Shown: positions 11,397 to 25,612, counted from the first letter of the stretch. The stretch: DNA of 64,000 nt from Lobosporangium transversale (GCF_002105155.1 NW_019028990.1:365501-429500); one strand, 5' to 3'. The notes: generated by a model not told the origin, from the sequence alone. Translations and numbers: made by a program.

Positions 11397-14300
11397 ATGA
11401 ATACTACAACGTCGCCAGATATTTCTGGGAACGATCCACAGCAACTGTCGTATGAATATGACGAACAGGCAACGGTTTGCGCGATCGAAACCTTTGCTGA
11501 GCACTGGACGGAGGCGCAGACCTTCTCGGTCGCCACATTGGCCAGCTGCGCCATCACTGCACTTGAAGCCTCGCACGTCGATACCCTACCCTGGAAACAT
11601 GCATTCCTGCGCTCACTCTTTCGTCATTTAGGGATCCATTCACGTCAAGAGCAAGAGATGTTATTGCTCTTACAAGAAAATGGATCCTATCAGGATTGTA
11701 ACCTCCAGGTTCTGGCAGAACCACTCATGCCAATCACCCATTTCTCTAACAACTTCGGACCTCAACCTGAACCTGGACAGGGACAAGGAAAAAGGTCATT
11801 CGAAAGCTCCGGAGTTTCCTCCTCCGTCTCATCTCCACCAACATCACCTACAAAACCAAGGAGGAGTTTACAGCAGCAACGAATATATGGAGCCAATTCT
11901 GTATCATCGCCACCCACGTCTCCCACGCACGGATCATTTCAAGGCCAAAGTCACCATAATGCTGATCAAAATGTGGAGATTGATATTCGAACAGAGATCA
12001 TCAACGATCTCTTATACATCGGCCTTGGGTTCGAGCCCTCGAGCAAAAGTCGTAAACAGGTCCCTATCCAGACATTGGCTCAAGACCTTGCTGGACTTGA
12101 ATTGGATGTTGATTTGAATAAAAGCAGTAGCAGTCATCAATACCAACATCATCAACAAAGACAACAACAAGTACAGTCATCTGATTTATATACTATTGGA
12201 GCCACAGATTTAGAACCATTGCAACCGTATCAGCAGCCACAAAATGATTCGCCACCTCCTAACCTGGCACCACGACAAATAATCCAACATCACCAACAAG
12301 ATCAACTGTATCACGAAGAGCTCTTGGGAGTGACACCGCCTCAACTTCCACCCAGGGCGCCCAGTAACAACAGCGGGTCTTCTTCTTCTTCTTCACCCTC
12401 ACTTTCATCTTTGAAAACGAAATCCCCAAGCAACACGGCAGCAAAGGGACGAGTTCAACCATTGGAATATGATGCTCGTGCTCGTGCAGTGATCTTCAAG
12501 ATGTGTAACTACCTTCTTCTGTCATATGATACTTTTATGACGGTTGAAAAACGAATTGCACAACATCTTTATTTTTATCAGCAGGAACTGATTGATGCCG
12601 AAAAAAGGGAACTAAAACGTCAAGAAGATGAGAAACGTGGTCATTATCATCATCAACAACAACAGCAACAACAACAGCAACAACAACAACAACAGCAACA
12701 GCAACAACAACAGCAACAGCAGCAGCAGCAGCGACAAACAGGCAATACAGGGCCCGGAGCAAAAGTCGGAGCATTTTTTAATAATCTGATAGGCAGCCGT
12801 GGGAGCGATCAAAGTCCTAGTCATAAAAGTGTCAGTAACAGCAGCGGACCTGTGAACCAACATGGAGTTGCTATGCAGACACAGGCGCAATCCTCGATGC
12901 AAGAATTGGAAAAGAAGAAAAAGACTTGGAGATATGTAGCAACAGGGTTGTCGATTGCGGCGGGTGCGACCGTGATTGGTTTGACAGGAGGATTGGCAGC
13001 ACCTTTAGTAGCTGTGGGTGCAGGAGTGATCTTGGGGTCTGGAGCTGCTGTCCTAGGTACTACTGCCGGCATTGCAGTAATGGCTTCGTTGTTTGGGCTG
13101 GTAGGACTCTCTTTTTTTTTTTTTTTTTTTTGTGCAATTGAAAAGATAAAAAGAAAGAAAGGAAATAATAATAATAACCAAAGCTCATTAAATGAACACA
13201 AGGCAGGAGGAGGGTTAGCTGGATACAAGATGCATAGAAGGACGAAAGGTAATTTCTTTAAAAGAAGAAAGGGGGTCGAGAAAAGTCTTTTTCTTATTTA
13301 TCTTCGCTTTCTTCCAATGATCGTTAATTAACATTCAAATAAAATGCCTGTTATTTTAACTGGATAGATCTTAAAGTACTGTCGTTTACACCTATTGTAG
13401 AGGATCCGACACTCCCTCAAATCCCTTCTCTTCATGTAAATCACGAATGGAGACATGGTTATTACTGCCTAGGCTTCTTAATGCTTTAGAGATGTCTTAA
13501 TCTTTTTACTTTCTTTTTATTTTATTTTATTTTATTTTATTTATTTTATAGATTGCGATAGTTATTTCTGGCTATCTATTTGATGAGTCTGAAGTGATTG
13601 ATGCATGGCAAGATACTGCACAGCATGCACTACATGGCACCGATGTATTTCATCTGACGTTTGAACCACAAGAGTTGGTGGCACTCGGTAATGCATTTAA
13701 GGTGTTCTTGGCCACTGAGGCTGTCCGTGTGGTATCGACTCAAGTGATCCAACAGACAGTGTTTGCTGCTTTGGCTAGTGCATTGGTTCTTCCCTTTGGA
13801 CTGATGCGTGCTGGTGATTTGATTGATAATCCATGGTAATGTAAATCAATCAATCGATCGATCGATCAATCAGTGATGAAAAAAAAAAAAAAAAAAAAAA
13901 AAAAATACTAATACCTGATGGAAGATACATGTAGGGTTGTGGCAATGGACCGTGCACGCAAAACTGGCTATGTTTTAGCAGACATTCTACAAGAACGTGT
14001 TCAGGGCAATCGACCGACAACCTTGATCGGATACTCGACAGGTGCAGTCGTCATCTGGGAATGTTTGTTGGAACTAGCAAAACGTAAAGAGCATGGTCTT
14101 GTTAACTCTGGTAACGTCGTCATTGAAAGTTGATTCGCAAAAAAAAAAAAAATTCTATAAATATGAATGAATATAAGATAGGAGAATTGATCCTTTGTCT
14201 TTTTCTTTTATATATATAAATGTATATATATATAAAGTGGTTCTATTGGGTGCACCGATCAAGACGGATATGACAGAAAAATGGCAGGCAGTAACGTCGG

Positions 14301-14521
14301 TGGTGTCCCATCGGTTTGTCAATGGATATTCCAAAAAGGATGTCGTTCTAGGCTCCATCTTCCGTCTTCATGCCCTTGGTTTAGAAGTGGCAGGTCTTCA
14401 ACCAGTTCTGGTCGATGGATGCTCTAAAATCGAGAACGTGGACCTGTCAGATATTGTGGGAGGCCATCTTGAATACCGAGAGAATTTGAATATGGTCATT
14501 TCTCTCTTGGGGGTACTCTAA
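11397..14521 (+). CDS. DUF726/TMCO4-family alpha/beta hydrolase (yeast Mil1-like)
   Basis: Six exons (11397-13100, 13203-13248, 13368-13435, 13552-13835, 13935-14128, 14238-14521) join in frame to 859 residues. The family comprises membrane-associated putative lipases with an alpha/beta-hydrolase fold. Visible features are a helical N-domain, a long disordered Ser/Pro/Gln linker with a polyQ tract (about 12652-12732), and a glycine/alanine-rich membrane hairpin (GLTGGLAAPLVAVGAGVILG). They are followed by LAGYKMHRR, IAIVISGYLFDE and the nucleophile elbow GYSTGAVVIWECL. After that come VLLGAPIKTD and a C-terminal catalytic region (VNGYSKKDVVL, ending DIVGGHLEYREN). The in-frame ATG at 11328 is rejected because it only adds a polyphenylalanine stretch coded by a T run. 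The last intron uses an unusual gttgat donor. Confidence 0.88.
12652..12732 (+). repeat. CAA/CAG polyglutamine tract in the TMCO4-like gene
   Basis: About 27 consecutive glutamine codons with mixed CAA and CAG, lying between a conserved helical block and the membrane hairpin. The mixed codons make it less prone to slippage than a pure CAG run. Confidence 0.85.
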
Positions 14522-14848
14522 GAAAAAAATAAAAATAAAAAAAAAAAAGTTGATCTCAACAACAGTAAACAGAGGCAACGAAAGATAAATGCAAGATAAA
14601 AAATAAATAAATAAATAAAAGAAGCCTAAATGGGCTTAATCGCATCTTAATGGTTCAAAGATTTGTTATTAATTAAGTTTATTTTGGATTGTTTGTTTGT
14701 TTTTTCAGGAGAGGAATGAAATGCCTGTGGCTCCCTTGTCTAGCTAGCTTTAAAAAGTCTAGATCTGTTTTACAGCAGTTTCTTTTTTAATCAGATATAT
14801 ACAGAGATAGAGATAGAGATAGAGATAGAGGACCCTTGAAGGATGGAG

Positions 14849-14888
<40 letters not shown>

Positions 14889-14987
14889 GATGATGATGTT
14901 TAATTCTCATTTTATTCTATATACTAGGATATAATATTAAATATATTACTTCTAACAAATCAAAACCGCCAAAAGTATTTTAGTATT
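14522..14987. other. intergenic region between convergent genes, with simple repeats
   Basis: It lies between the stop of the TMCO4-like gene and the stop of the chitin deacetylase. It contains an ataa repeat near 14605-14620, a GATAGA tandem array at about 14801-14830 and a run of over 30 T at 14851-14884. AATAAA-type sequences occur on both strands. No gene is seen. Confidence 0.5.
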
Positions 14988-16187
14988 TTAGAGCATGAAG
15001 AAGCCAACGACTGCGGACATTCCCAAGACCCAGGCAGTGGCCTTGTTCAAGGCAGCAGAAGAATCTTTGTTGGCAGGAGTCGATGGTGAAGGCTTGCTGC
15101 TGGCAGAGGGGCTGGTACCGGCGGCTGGGGGAACAACGGGGGCAGTGCCGGTGGGGACGGGAGCAGTTCCGGTGGAGTTGGTGCCAGGAACGCCGGGAAC
15201 GCCTGAAGGAGTTGGGAGAACGGATGAGCCAGTGGCTGGGGGAACAACTGGAGGGACAACAGAGCCATCCAAGTAGGACTTCTCACCGATACATTCCTCC
15301 ATGGTGACGAAACGGTAACCCTTTGACTTTACGAAATCAATGAGGACAGCGGTCAAGGAATCGACCGAGAACTTGTGGATCTCGTGTTGGAGGATGATGA
15401 AGGAATCTGTTGCGGGGTTGGAGTTACCGATACGGTCCCTGATCTCCTTCATGGAATCAGTGACGGGGTCGGAGCTCTTGGTGAACTTCCAGTCATGAGT
15501 ATCAGCATTCCAGTGTGAGACGACCAAGCCCAAATCCTTCATGGTCTGCTTGCAGACCTCACTGTCGCAGCGACCCTCGGGTGCACGCATGTAACGGGGA
15601 CGAACGTTAGCATACTTGAACATGATATCGGAGGTATCGGAGATCTCCTTCTGGATCTCTGACGCGCTCAAGGAATCCAAGTTGCGATGGTTAAAGGTGT
15701 GGGAGGCCAACTGATGACCATCTGCCATAATCTTTGGGAGTGCATCGCCATATTGTGCAACCATCTCACCACTGTTATGTTTTTATAACAAAAAGAGAAT
15801 AAAAAAAAAAAAAAAAAAAAATGTTTTATTAGTTTGGATTTTCTGGAAAGTTTTAATGTGAGCATGGGCATGAGCATGAGCAACAGAGTAAAAATTGAAC
15901 TCGCCACACACACATGTAACACATGCAGGTCCCAAAGTGAAACAAAATAAAAAAATAAAATAAATAAAAAAAATTCCTTACATGACGAAGAAACTGGCAA
16001 CAACACCCTTGGCCTTCAAGGTTGCAAGGAGAGCAGCGTTGTAAGGACCTGGGCCATCATCAAAGGTATAAGCGACGACACCAGGCATTTTGCAGGTATC
16101 AATTCTGGTGGGCTCGTCATAGGCACCAGCAGCGACCATGGAGGCCATGAACAAGGCCGAGCAAGAAACGAAGGTTGAGATCTTCAT
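14988..16187 (-). CDS. chitin deacetylase / polysaccharide deacetylase, GPI-type
   Basis: Exons 16187-15982 and 15771-14988 join in frame (329 residues). The enzyme removes acetyl groups from chitin, giving chitosan in the cell wall. An N-terminal signal peptide (MKISTFVSCSALFMASMVAAGA) leads into the NodB domain. Motif 1 is TFDDGP. Motif 2 is SHTFNH (metal-binding HxxxH). Motif 3 is RAPEG, where many family members carry an aromatic residue in place of E. Motif 4 is DTHDW, and motif 5 is LQHEIH. The domain is followed by a Pro/Ser/Thr-rich spacer and a hydrophobic C-terminus (WVLGMSAVVGFFML) typical of a GPI-anchor signal. The intron holds an A run at about 15800-15821. Confidence 0.93.
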
Positions 16188-17937
16188 GTTTGTTAGATAT
16201 TAGAGTAAAAGATGAGAGATTAATGTGTAGTTTACAGTAGCTGTGAAATGCGTTGCGAAGGAGAGAGAGAGGGTTACGGAAAGGAGGAGGAAGGGAGAGG
16301 TAAAGGTTAAAATCTGGAAGGGGGATCAGACAAGATTGAGAGGATGAACAAAGAAGAAGAAGAAAAAAAAAAAAAAAGAAAAAAAGAGGAATAGGGTGTA
16401 CCTTTTATAGATGCCATCTCAAAGGAGCTCAAACTAGTGGCATGTTGATAAACATCTGTGGATGAAATTCTTTATTTGCGTTTTGTTTGTTTGTTTGTCC
16501 TAAAAAAAGCTCTGTTTGGGTGAACATGAAAAAAAAGGACCAGAGCCGTTGGCTGAAAAAGTAGGAAAGGGAAAAAGAAAGTGGGCAGTGTTGTTTGGTT
16601 GGTATATCACTGTAGTTGCTCTCATTTCAATTCAATTTTTAAAGTTCCTGGTAATTGCTTAAAATAAAAACTATTCCTCTCCAGAGGCACATTAGGATCT
16701 GAAGGCGTATTGGTAATAACAATTGAGCAATAACCTTGAGCAGCCCATGTTCAATCTAATACCCGGTAAAGAAAAAAAAAAAAAAAATGCGTTGGCAAAA
16801 GAAAGAGCCCAAGCAACTCTTCATAAACATTTACAGTAAATGAAAATGGTAATAAAAAGTAAACATGCCAATGAATAGTGAAGAGGTCCTCAAAGTTGCG
16901 TAAAGCTCGTAAAACTCTTCTCTCCCAGTAATGGACGTCTATCTTGATCCTTGATTACCTTCCTCCCCCCCATTCCCCTACCCTTCACCCTTTTTTTTTT
17001 TTTTTTTTTTTTTTCCTTTCTTTTTCTTTTCTCACCTTCATTCTCTTTTCGCTCAATAACTTCGTTAGTGTATGATAAGACCATTAGAAAATGGTATGAG
17101 CGCTTCTTTTTTTTCATGCCCGCATCTTTCTAGATTGGAAGCACGTGTGAGCATCCCGCTTTGGTCAACTTGTTCTTCATCTGGCTCTTACCCCTTCCTT
17201 CCTCTCTTTCTCCCAATGCTCTTTTCAAAGATTCACACACTTTTTTTTTTTTTTTTTTCTATCAGCTAGTCTTACATGCATACCTTTATTATTGTTATTA
17301 TTATTATTATTATTATTATTTCTTTTGTTCTTTTATTCCGTCAAAGTAAATATGCATGGCTCGAAATAGGCAGACAGAGATAAAAAAGACAAAAAAGAAA
17401 ACGGAGACACGAACATTGAATAGATATAATAAATATATATAGTATAATATTAGTGTTAATCTATACATATTTGTATATAGTTAGTCTATAGAATATTTAT
17501 ATGAAAACACTAATGGTTATTGCTAGACTAGGCTGATCACCTTTATGATCGATACAACTGAATAAGACAGGGCAAGGAGAGGTACCTGGACCACAATTGT
17601 CCATTCCTTACTCAATAGTTCTATATTTGTTTTAAATACAAGGGCCAATTGGCTGGCCTGTGAACAAATAAACCAGTTTACGCCCAAATAATTTTTTTTT
17701 TAAATATCAGCAAGACACAAGACAGACATTCTCTGAATTCGATTCTCATAATTGCACGCCACACTCCATAATCATTTAAAAAAAGATTAACGAAACTAGT
17801 TCCGTCCTAAATATAAAACGTCTTATGAACACAAACACCCATCACTGGATACACATCCTCCTTGGGCTGTGGGTCATTTGGTACTCATCTGCCCCCCCCC
17901 CCCTTCCTTCCTCTACTATGGACTGTGAGGTTGTAGA

Positions 17938-17970
<33 letters not shown>

Positions 17971-18041
17971 CCTATTGGCTGTACAATGTTCAATGTTTAT
18001 CTCTGCCATAGTGGCTGTGTGTATGTTGTTCTTGTTCTGTT
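16188..18041. other. long intergenic stretch, simple repeats, no gene supported
   Basis: This holds the promoter of the minus-strand deacetylase (purine-rich on the plus strand to about 16390, so C/T-rich in transcript sense). It also has a TTA array at 17288-17321, a C run at 17892-17902 and several long A or T runs. Short open frames are polyphenylalanine artefacts of T runs. Nothing recognisable as a gene was found on either strand. Confidence 0.5.
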
Positions 18042-18744
18042 TTAATCTTCATCGCCCTCATCCTCTTCATCGCCACTACCAACGTCCCTATATGTGGTTG
18101 TCTTTGACTTTGCCGCTCTTGATGCCATCCTGTAATAGGAAAAATACTTTGTCAGAACACTCTACTGATAATAAACAATAGAGAGTATGGCTCTTTTTAT
18201 TTTATTTTTTTAACAATCTTACCTTCTTGATGGCTCTTCTTTCACACGTTCAATTTTGCTCTTCTTTGTTCGTTTGACTCGTGTGTTCGCAGACGCTCCA
18301 GGCTTTGCACCATCTGTATCCTCAATGCCATCCATTTCCATTGACGCTGATGGTGACCTCGAACGACGCTTGGATGCTTGGCCCATTTTCTTTTCTATGT
18401 CAGTAACACCTTTTGACTTGCGTTCTGACTTGTGCTCTCGTGCATGTACCCACTCCAAAGGCAGATAATACTTGCTTGAGACCTAAATATTGTAAATAAA
18501 ATAGAATAAAATTGTAAATGAATTGATTAAATCAAAGCAATCAATCAGAACCTTGGGGTCAGTGCACCAATAATACCGGGTTTTTATTTCTTTTACCTCG
18601 TGAGTTAATTCATCACTACCAAGAGGAACAAAGAGCTCGCGTGGAAGATTCACTTTTCCAGGGTAACTGCTCAGAGTCCAGTTGTGCGCACGGCTCTTTT
18701 CTTGAATCACATACTGTGCCAAGTCACTCAGCACATATAAATTC

Positions 18745-18780
<36 letters not shown>

Positions 18781-21215
18781 ACGTACACATGGTACACACA
18801 CGTGTGTTTGTTAAAGAATGAAAAGAAGCATTCAGGACTCTTGAACCACACCTGCTGATCGACTCGACAAACCTTTGTGGGTTCATTAGCGTTAGTAAAT
18901 CGGACCGTCTTCAAGAGTGCGGCGATGTGGTAAATTAAAGAAATATTTTCCGAATTGGCCATGGTTTCTAGATAAAACTCGATATATCTTTGTTTGAGAT
19001 CACACACAGTATTAAAGAACCCAATGTCAGTTTTTGTCCTTTAAGAAAAAAGTGCGTTCCTTCTCCCCCCTGACATATCAAAAATAACTCACTTCACACT
19101 CAGGTTCAGATCTTCTACCGTATGCACCTCATCTGACACCAAGGAATTACTATCGTCCGCTGCAGTCTTTAACATAAAATCTGGGTGGTTTGCCAAAAGG
19201 TGCAGTAACCTTGCAATCGTCAGTTCATTCAGCATCAACTTATTTTCGGCTATGGAATAGAAATAAAAAAAAAAAAAAAAGTAATTTTAGTCCAAGATCA
19301 ACAGTGCATATTGATAACCTTATTAAAGTGGTATTTTATTTTTATCACACTAAAGATAAATAATAATAATAATAAACTTACCAGTATCTTGTATCCTTGA
19401 TTGTTGTACCAGAAATCCGCGAACATGCAGCCTCCATTCAAGCTCAGGCTCATGAGCTGCCAGAAACAAAAAGGACAGATACCGGATATGTAGCTCCTTG
19501 GTTCGAAGGTACTTCATGATACGAGTCGCCAACCCCTGACGGACGCGATATACTGGATCCTGAACAATAAGCGACAGTCGCATAAAGTCAGGTGCCGTAA
19601 CCATCTTCTCATACAAAGGCCTGCCACGTGTAAGCTTGAGTACTGATCGCGCAGCGTTCAATCTGAGATGACTCTTTAACACGTCACTGCCGAATCAGAA
19701 AACATTATAGTTAATGATACTGTACCATCATAACGCGAAAAAAAAAAAGAAAAAAAAAAAAAAGCGGGAAATATTATTTCGTCTTACTTTGTATTTTTTT
19801 CTTCTACAATCTCTCCTTCTTGATTTAAAATAGTCCAGAGTAACTTGAATACAGGACGAACGACTTCCTGCGCTGCTGTAGGGTCACTCTCTGCTAACGC
19901 AATGGTTCTATTAACCAGCACCTTAAGGCCCATAATCTATAGCCAATTGAATACCATCAAGAGTTAAAAATGGCAATAAGGCAGACATGCTACCTTGTAG
20001 TCTTGCTTGCATCCATCTTACCTTGGATAAAGAATATTCATCTAGCTCTTCTTTTTCGACCCAGTCTCGTCCTACTTCAAAGGTAGTCTAGATCAAATAG
20101 AATAAGCTGAAAAATTAGACTATGACAACAGACAAGTCATATTAACGTCTTTTCTATTATTATTGTATTTGTTACCTCCTGTTCTGATGTATTTGTCATC
20201 AGTAGTTTCCTGACAACGAATGAAGTCACAGAGCTGTTGATCCTCTCCAATGCCTGTGGCGAGTACAAGGTAAGCTGCGACAGCACAGCGAGATCTCTCA
20301 ATAAGCCCGCAGATTGCACACTCAGTCTTTCGTTGATAGTTTCTGCAATGTCCTTACATTCCGAATCACTATTGTTAAGGCTAGCAAGGACAATAGCAGC
20401 ATCTCTTGCTTGCTCAACTGTACCAGAGCCTATAAATGAATGAAGTGTCTCCTTGGCCTTGACATCGGTAGGGATAGATTTTGGGAATTGTTTTGCAAAC
20501 TCTGCCAATGTTTGTAAGAGATCTGAGGCACCAGTAAAGTCACGTTGGTGAAGCAATGCCATGATCTCCACCAGATGATCCTTGAAGATAGCAGGGAAAA
20601 TAAGAGAAATGGATCGAAGCAACTCTCCAGAGGCCTGTCCGTGCTCTTCACTCTCACCAATATTCTTCACCAATTCAGTGAGGATCTCAGAATTGATCAG
20701 TATAAGAGTAATGCGTTGGATAAGAATGGAGAACATCTCAGCTGCTGCCGGTAATACACTCTCAATACACGACAATGCTTCTCTCTAATAAATAAGCAGT
20801 ATATATTAGTAGTCTACTTTTGTATACTAATGATAAAAAAAGCATATTAAAATGCCTCTGATTTACTTACAGCTGCATTCTTTAGGTCTTTCAAAGGAAG
20901 TCTTGAATCCATACAGTTAGAGAACAATGATTCACATTTATCGTCGTGGACTTGCACGTACTTGTACAGAAGTGACGAACTTTTAGAAGGGTCTGGTAGT
21001 CGATCTAGACAAAGCCAGTTTTCGTCAGTTTGAAAGACTTCATTTATATGCTAATCAATGTGTTTTCGCGATTACTTACCACAAAGGACCTTGATTACCG
21101 TTCTCAACTTCTTATCATAGTCTTCTTGGACGTCACTTTTAGCTGAAGACTAGCAGCAAACATTAGATTAACAGATACATAAATTCATATGCCAGTCATG
21201 TTCATTTCATTTCTC

Positions 21216-21249
<34 letters not shown>

Positions 21250-22853
21250 CCCCCTGTTGAAATGATATTAGGTACCTCTCGCGATCTCAAAAGCTGCAAG
21301 AATGCAGTCATACATGTTCTCGCACTATCAAAGAAACAGTATTTGTGAGTATAACCAGGGTCTTCCTGAATCCAGGTCGCAAAGTAGTGCAGCACCCAAC
21401 TTACTCGACACTTCTACGAAGTACGGAAAGGAACCCTGTACGGCCTTTGTCATCCAGAGCTGTAAATGTAATAAGGAGTCGCTGTGCCCTGGATGAGGGG
21501 CTCCCGTGTGGCGGAAACAATTTTGTAAATACCGCGTTGTCGACATAAGCGCTAGGGATTTTTTTAATTTTTTTGTGAGTATAAAGCAATAATGTCATTT
21601 GCCTTAATATAAATCATTGTATGTCATATTTGCTTACAATGTTTCATTGTCGTTAACATAGACCGCATGCAAGATTGCGGACGGCATCCAACCAAACTGT
21701 GAAATGCTTGTCTGAGTCCCGACTTCACTAAAAAACACCAAATAAAGTCTTTGGATTGGGATGTTGTCCGAAATATAAAAAGGTAAACAAAAGACATTGC
21801 TTTATCCAGAGCTAAAGCTTACATTTCTGGATATGCTTGATTATAAAGAACAGAAAGGGTTTGGATTGCTTCCCTTGATACCGATTTCTATCATGAAAAT
21901 CAATTTTTTTTTTAAGCCCGTGCCTAGTACGTGTCCAAAAGGAAGGCTACTCATACACATTAGAATACACGACATACTTTCTTGTCTCTGCAACGATGAC
22001 CGACTTGAATCAACGTGTTTTTTTGTATGTGATGTAAACTCGTCTCATAGTCAAATTCTCCAATGGTTTTGCAGGCCACTGCTCGGACTTTTTCATCCGG
22101 ATCGACTAATTTTTCAGAAAGTCCCTCTAAATGATCAAAAGCGATAAAAGAAACGCTATGTCAATGAAATATACTCACCCACTCCTTAGATTGTCATGCC
22201 ATGGGTCCATCGCTGAATTTATTGATCGCTTACCACTCAATTCTTTCGAAAGAGAGCCATGTGCTTTAATAATATTGACCAGTGATTCAATCCAGACGAT
22301 TCTTACTTGAGGAATCTTGTCATTGCGTCTATAAATATTTAAAATTGAAGGTCATGAGTTCCACTTATGGATGTATGTAAAGGAAACCATACAAGTACTT
22401 GTCTAATGCGCCCTTTACCTCTGCAACCATGTTTTCCATGTAGATTCGTATTGTGTGACTAATTGTGAAGTTTTCTCCGCAAACATTTCACCCAGTGATT
22501 TCGTGGCTAAGATTCTGATGGTAACATCTGTAAGCTAATAACTCAGAATGTTTGATTTTTTTTTTTTCTCACGATTAGCTTTATATACAAGCGATATTGG
22601 CAGAAGAAGTACCAAAAAAAGGGGGAGTTTTTTTTTATACCTTCAGCTCTTCCTCTAGTTGTGGGATAACATTTAGTAATAAGGCCGATGCTGCTTTATT
22701 CAGCTCGATCACCAATTGATGGACGGTCTTGAAGTCTGCCAATTCTTTAGCAGAAAGCTCTCCATTCCCTGCAACCGAAATGATGTCAGAGAAATACTAC
22801 AATGATGGAAATCATACGTCAGCATCACGTCCAAGCCAACATGCAAAGAACTG

Positions 22854-22886
<33 letters not shown>

Positions 22887-23072
22887 CCTCAACAGCAATG
22901 CGAGTCAGCATGAATTTTCCTTACTTGGAAAACATATCTTTGGAGTTTATCTGCACAGTTGTTGCCCAAATCACACGCTAGCCGGTAAGCCGCTGGGTTA
23001 TCGAACTAGAAACCAGCAAGAGCAAAGTAGTTAGTGAAGACGAAGCATCAAGCATAACCACTATTAAGGATG

Positions 23073-23106
<34 letters not shown>

Positions 23107-24072
23107 TAACTAAGCTGCCATACCTTTTGTTTATGAAGAAATTGGGCTAAAATGATATCGACGATTTCCTGTGGTAATTGCTCAGCCTCGTCAATAATAT
23201 GTTGAAGAAGTTCTGACATACAAATCTGTACATTTTTTGCTTGTTGCGGGCTAAAATAGTAGAATAGATCAGATGTTTTGTAGTAGTTTGTTTAGAGTTG
23301 TATCAAGTTTTCGCTTGGTCTCTATGGGATGATTCGCTTTTGCTAATACAAAACAATAGAGAACAAAAAACTGACCGAACGCTGTCAAAAATGCCCCTGA
23401 ATAGATCAATCATAAGATCCTTTGCATTCCTCAATTGGGTGATCAACACAATGCTTTTGACTGCAGATAATGACTCCAATAAGTAATAGTACATGCCAAA
23501 ATATGGACTTGAAGTCGTCGCAATATTCCTCAATTCGTTTACAAATAGTTCAAAGATGGCCTAAAAAAAAACAAAATAAGAAAAAGAATAATGGATGCAT
23601 ATAAGTTTGTGATAGCTTGACGATCATTACCGTCTTGTGCAAAAAAAAAAAAAAAAAGGGAGAGGGCTTTGTCCAACCTTGAGGGTATTATTGGTGTAAG
23701 GTGCATCCGGAGCATATAGACGAAGCATATCAGCAATACAACATGCGGTGTAAATTCTCACACCTTTATCTTTATGATTGATCAAGGGAGAGTCTGCTAA
23801 CTGTTTCGTAACCGACGAAAGTGATTTAGTATTGACAGTCTCCTGTTCCATGCTTTTCAGCTCTGCTTGAAGTTCCTATGATAAAAGAAAGTGAGAATTA
23901 ATGAAAAAAAGAAAAGAAAAAAAATCCGTATTAGAACCATTAAGTTGTTTTTCTCTTAACCTTGAAGACATTCATCAATGAATTCGGAATTTACTTTTAA
24001 CTTCTTGACGAGGTCAGTCGCGCTCCCTGCCAACCTCTGCTTAAATTGCAAGTCTTGATTTGATGTCACCAT
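18042..24072 (-). CDS. PDS5: sister chromatid cohesion protein PDS5
   Basis: A HEAT-repeat regulator of the cohesin ring. I count about 22-23 exons, starting at ATG 24072 (24072-23995, 23875-23678, 23560-23376, 23250-23124, 23005-22925 and so on). They end with a 20785-20174 exon, 19687-19381, about 18743-18596, about 18482-18229 and a last exon 18129-18042. Recognisable PDS5 blocks in order are NHKDKGVRIYTACCIADMLRLYAPDAPYT near the N-terminus, then YLLESLSAVKS, NPAAYRLACDLGN, YRVRQGLATRIMKYL and IEFYLETMANSENISLIYHIAA. NLYVLSDLAQYVI and WTLSSYPGKVNLP follow. The tail is basic and Ser-rich, then ends acidic (GDEEDEGDED), as in fungal homologues. Many introns contain 15-30-nt A or T runs. Exact boundaries of the central exons were not all verified. 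Confidence 0.92.
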
Positions 24073-24102
24073 GGCTAAAGTAGAGACGGTCGATGGTCAA
24101 AG

Positions 24103-24133
<31 letters not shown>

Positions 24134-24325
24134 CCTGATATCCGCCTTCAAGCTCAAAGGACGCGTAAAATTGGTGGCCAAACGAAGTAGTCTTGTTTGT
24201 TTCCCTCATTAATTAAAAGGCAGTCCTCTGTGATCAAAAATAAAAACAACCGCCCAATACCAACGCGTAAGTACATGGAGTTATAAAAAAAAAGAAGCCC
24301 CATTCAACATTGTCTACATTACACT
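24073..24325. promoter_or_regulatory. divergent promoter region of PDS5 and the TFIIIC tau95-like gene
   Basis: About 250 bases separate the two divergent start codons. The segment contains an A run at 24103-24132, right in the PDS5 5' leader, and a second short A run near 24283-24291. No TATA box is convincing. Confidence 0.45.
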
Positions 24326-25443
24326 ATGAATACAACGCCAGAAGCAGAACCAGCTACAATAGAACAGGTGCCAGAAAGAAAGATATTTTCTATCGAATTT
24401 CCAGGGCACGTTCAGAACCTCGACAAGGCTATAGAAGCCCTAGGTGGTGAAAAGGCCATTACGAATGTTCGTTTTTATTTTTCTGCGTAAAGGACATCCA
24501 CGCGCTCAACTGTATCTAGAATAAATTATAATTTATTTGTACTATCACTTTCTGGTGTTTCCTTCCCCTTCATTGGCCCATGGAAAAAAAAAATAATCTA
24601 GGCATATCATGGAGGTGCTCCACTTGATCTGCGGTATAGAACCAAAGATCCCTTCTCAATACCAATTCATGGACAGACCATATCGACCGGAAACTTTTTA
24701 CTAAAGGCAACTCGGCGATATAAAGTCAAGTGTCAGCCAGGATCAAAACGGACACTTCCGCCATATCGTGCACCAACTGAGGCCGATGTTCCATATAATG
24801 AAGACGAAGAGCCAGAGTATAGTTTTGAGATAGTCGGTTCTATTCCAAAAACCACTCGCTTCGCAGGACTTGCAGATTTTCAGCATATCGTCGATCCAAG
24901 GGACCCAATCGTCCAAATCAAGTCAGATCTTCAGAATGTTGAGTGTAATGAATGGTTACTAAAAAAAAAAAAAAAAAAAAATATGCATATTTCTATACAA
25001 AGGTCTTCCCTACCTCATCATTGGCATGTCTACTAATCAAACTCATGCACTGCTCCTATCTTTAAAAAAAAAAAATGTCTAGATGAACATCTCATCTCAC
25101 TCCAGGTTGATAACAAAGATGCAACAGAGAATGTCATGACCATGCAAGTACTTCCTCCATCTGCTATCTCCAAAACAACCATTCCTAATGCTTACAGGTT
25201 AGTCGGAAGAAATGACCTTTTGTGTTCACTGCTTCGGTCAAATATATGATTATATGTAGCTTTTTGTATCTTTATACCTCGCTAATCGCTTTTTTTTTTT
25301 TTCCCCTTCTCATTTTCCCGACTTAGATACAAGGCTAGAGACAGGGACGATGTAAGTTGCTAATTGTTTGGGTGCCATTCAAGATCCTATATGATATAAT
25401 TTGATGGTGAGACATCTTGATATTAAATGTTGCATCTTTTTTT

Positions 25444-25492
<49 letters not shown>

Positions 25493-25612
25493 ATGATGGA
25501 AATTAGGGCGTCAAGGGCATTCGAGGGAGGAAACCAAAATCAAAGCATAATGCTCGACCACCAAATGCCTCAACATCCATGAATCCTGATAGTAATGAGA
25601 GTGATGGACTGT

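Noticed and set aside
16890..17349. Several small frames on both strands
   Set aside because: They are products of T/A runs and TTA repeats (polyphenylalanine, polylysine or polytyrosine).
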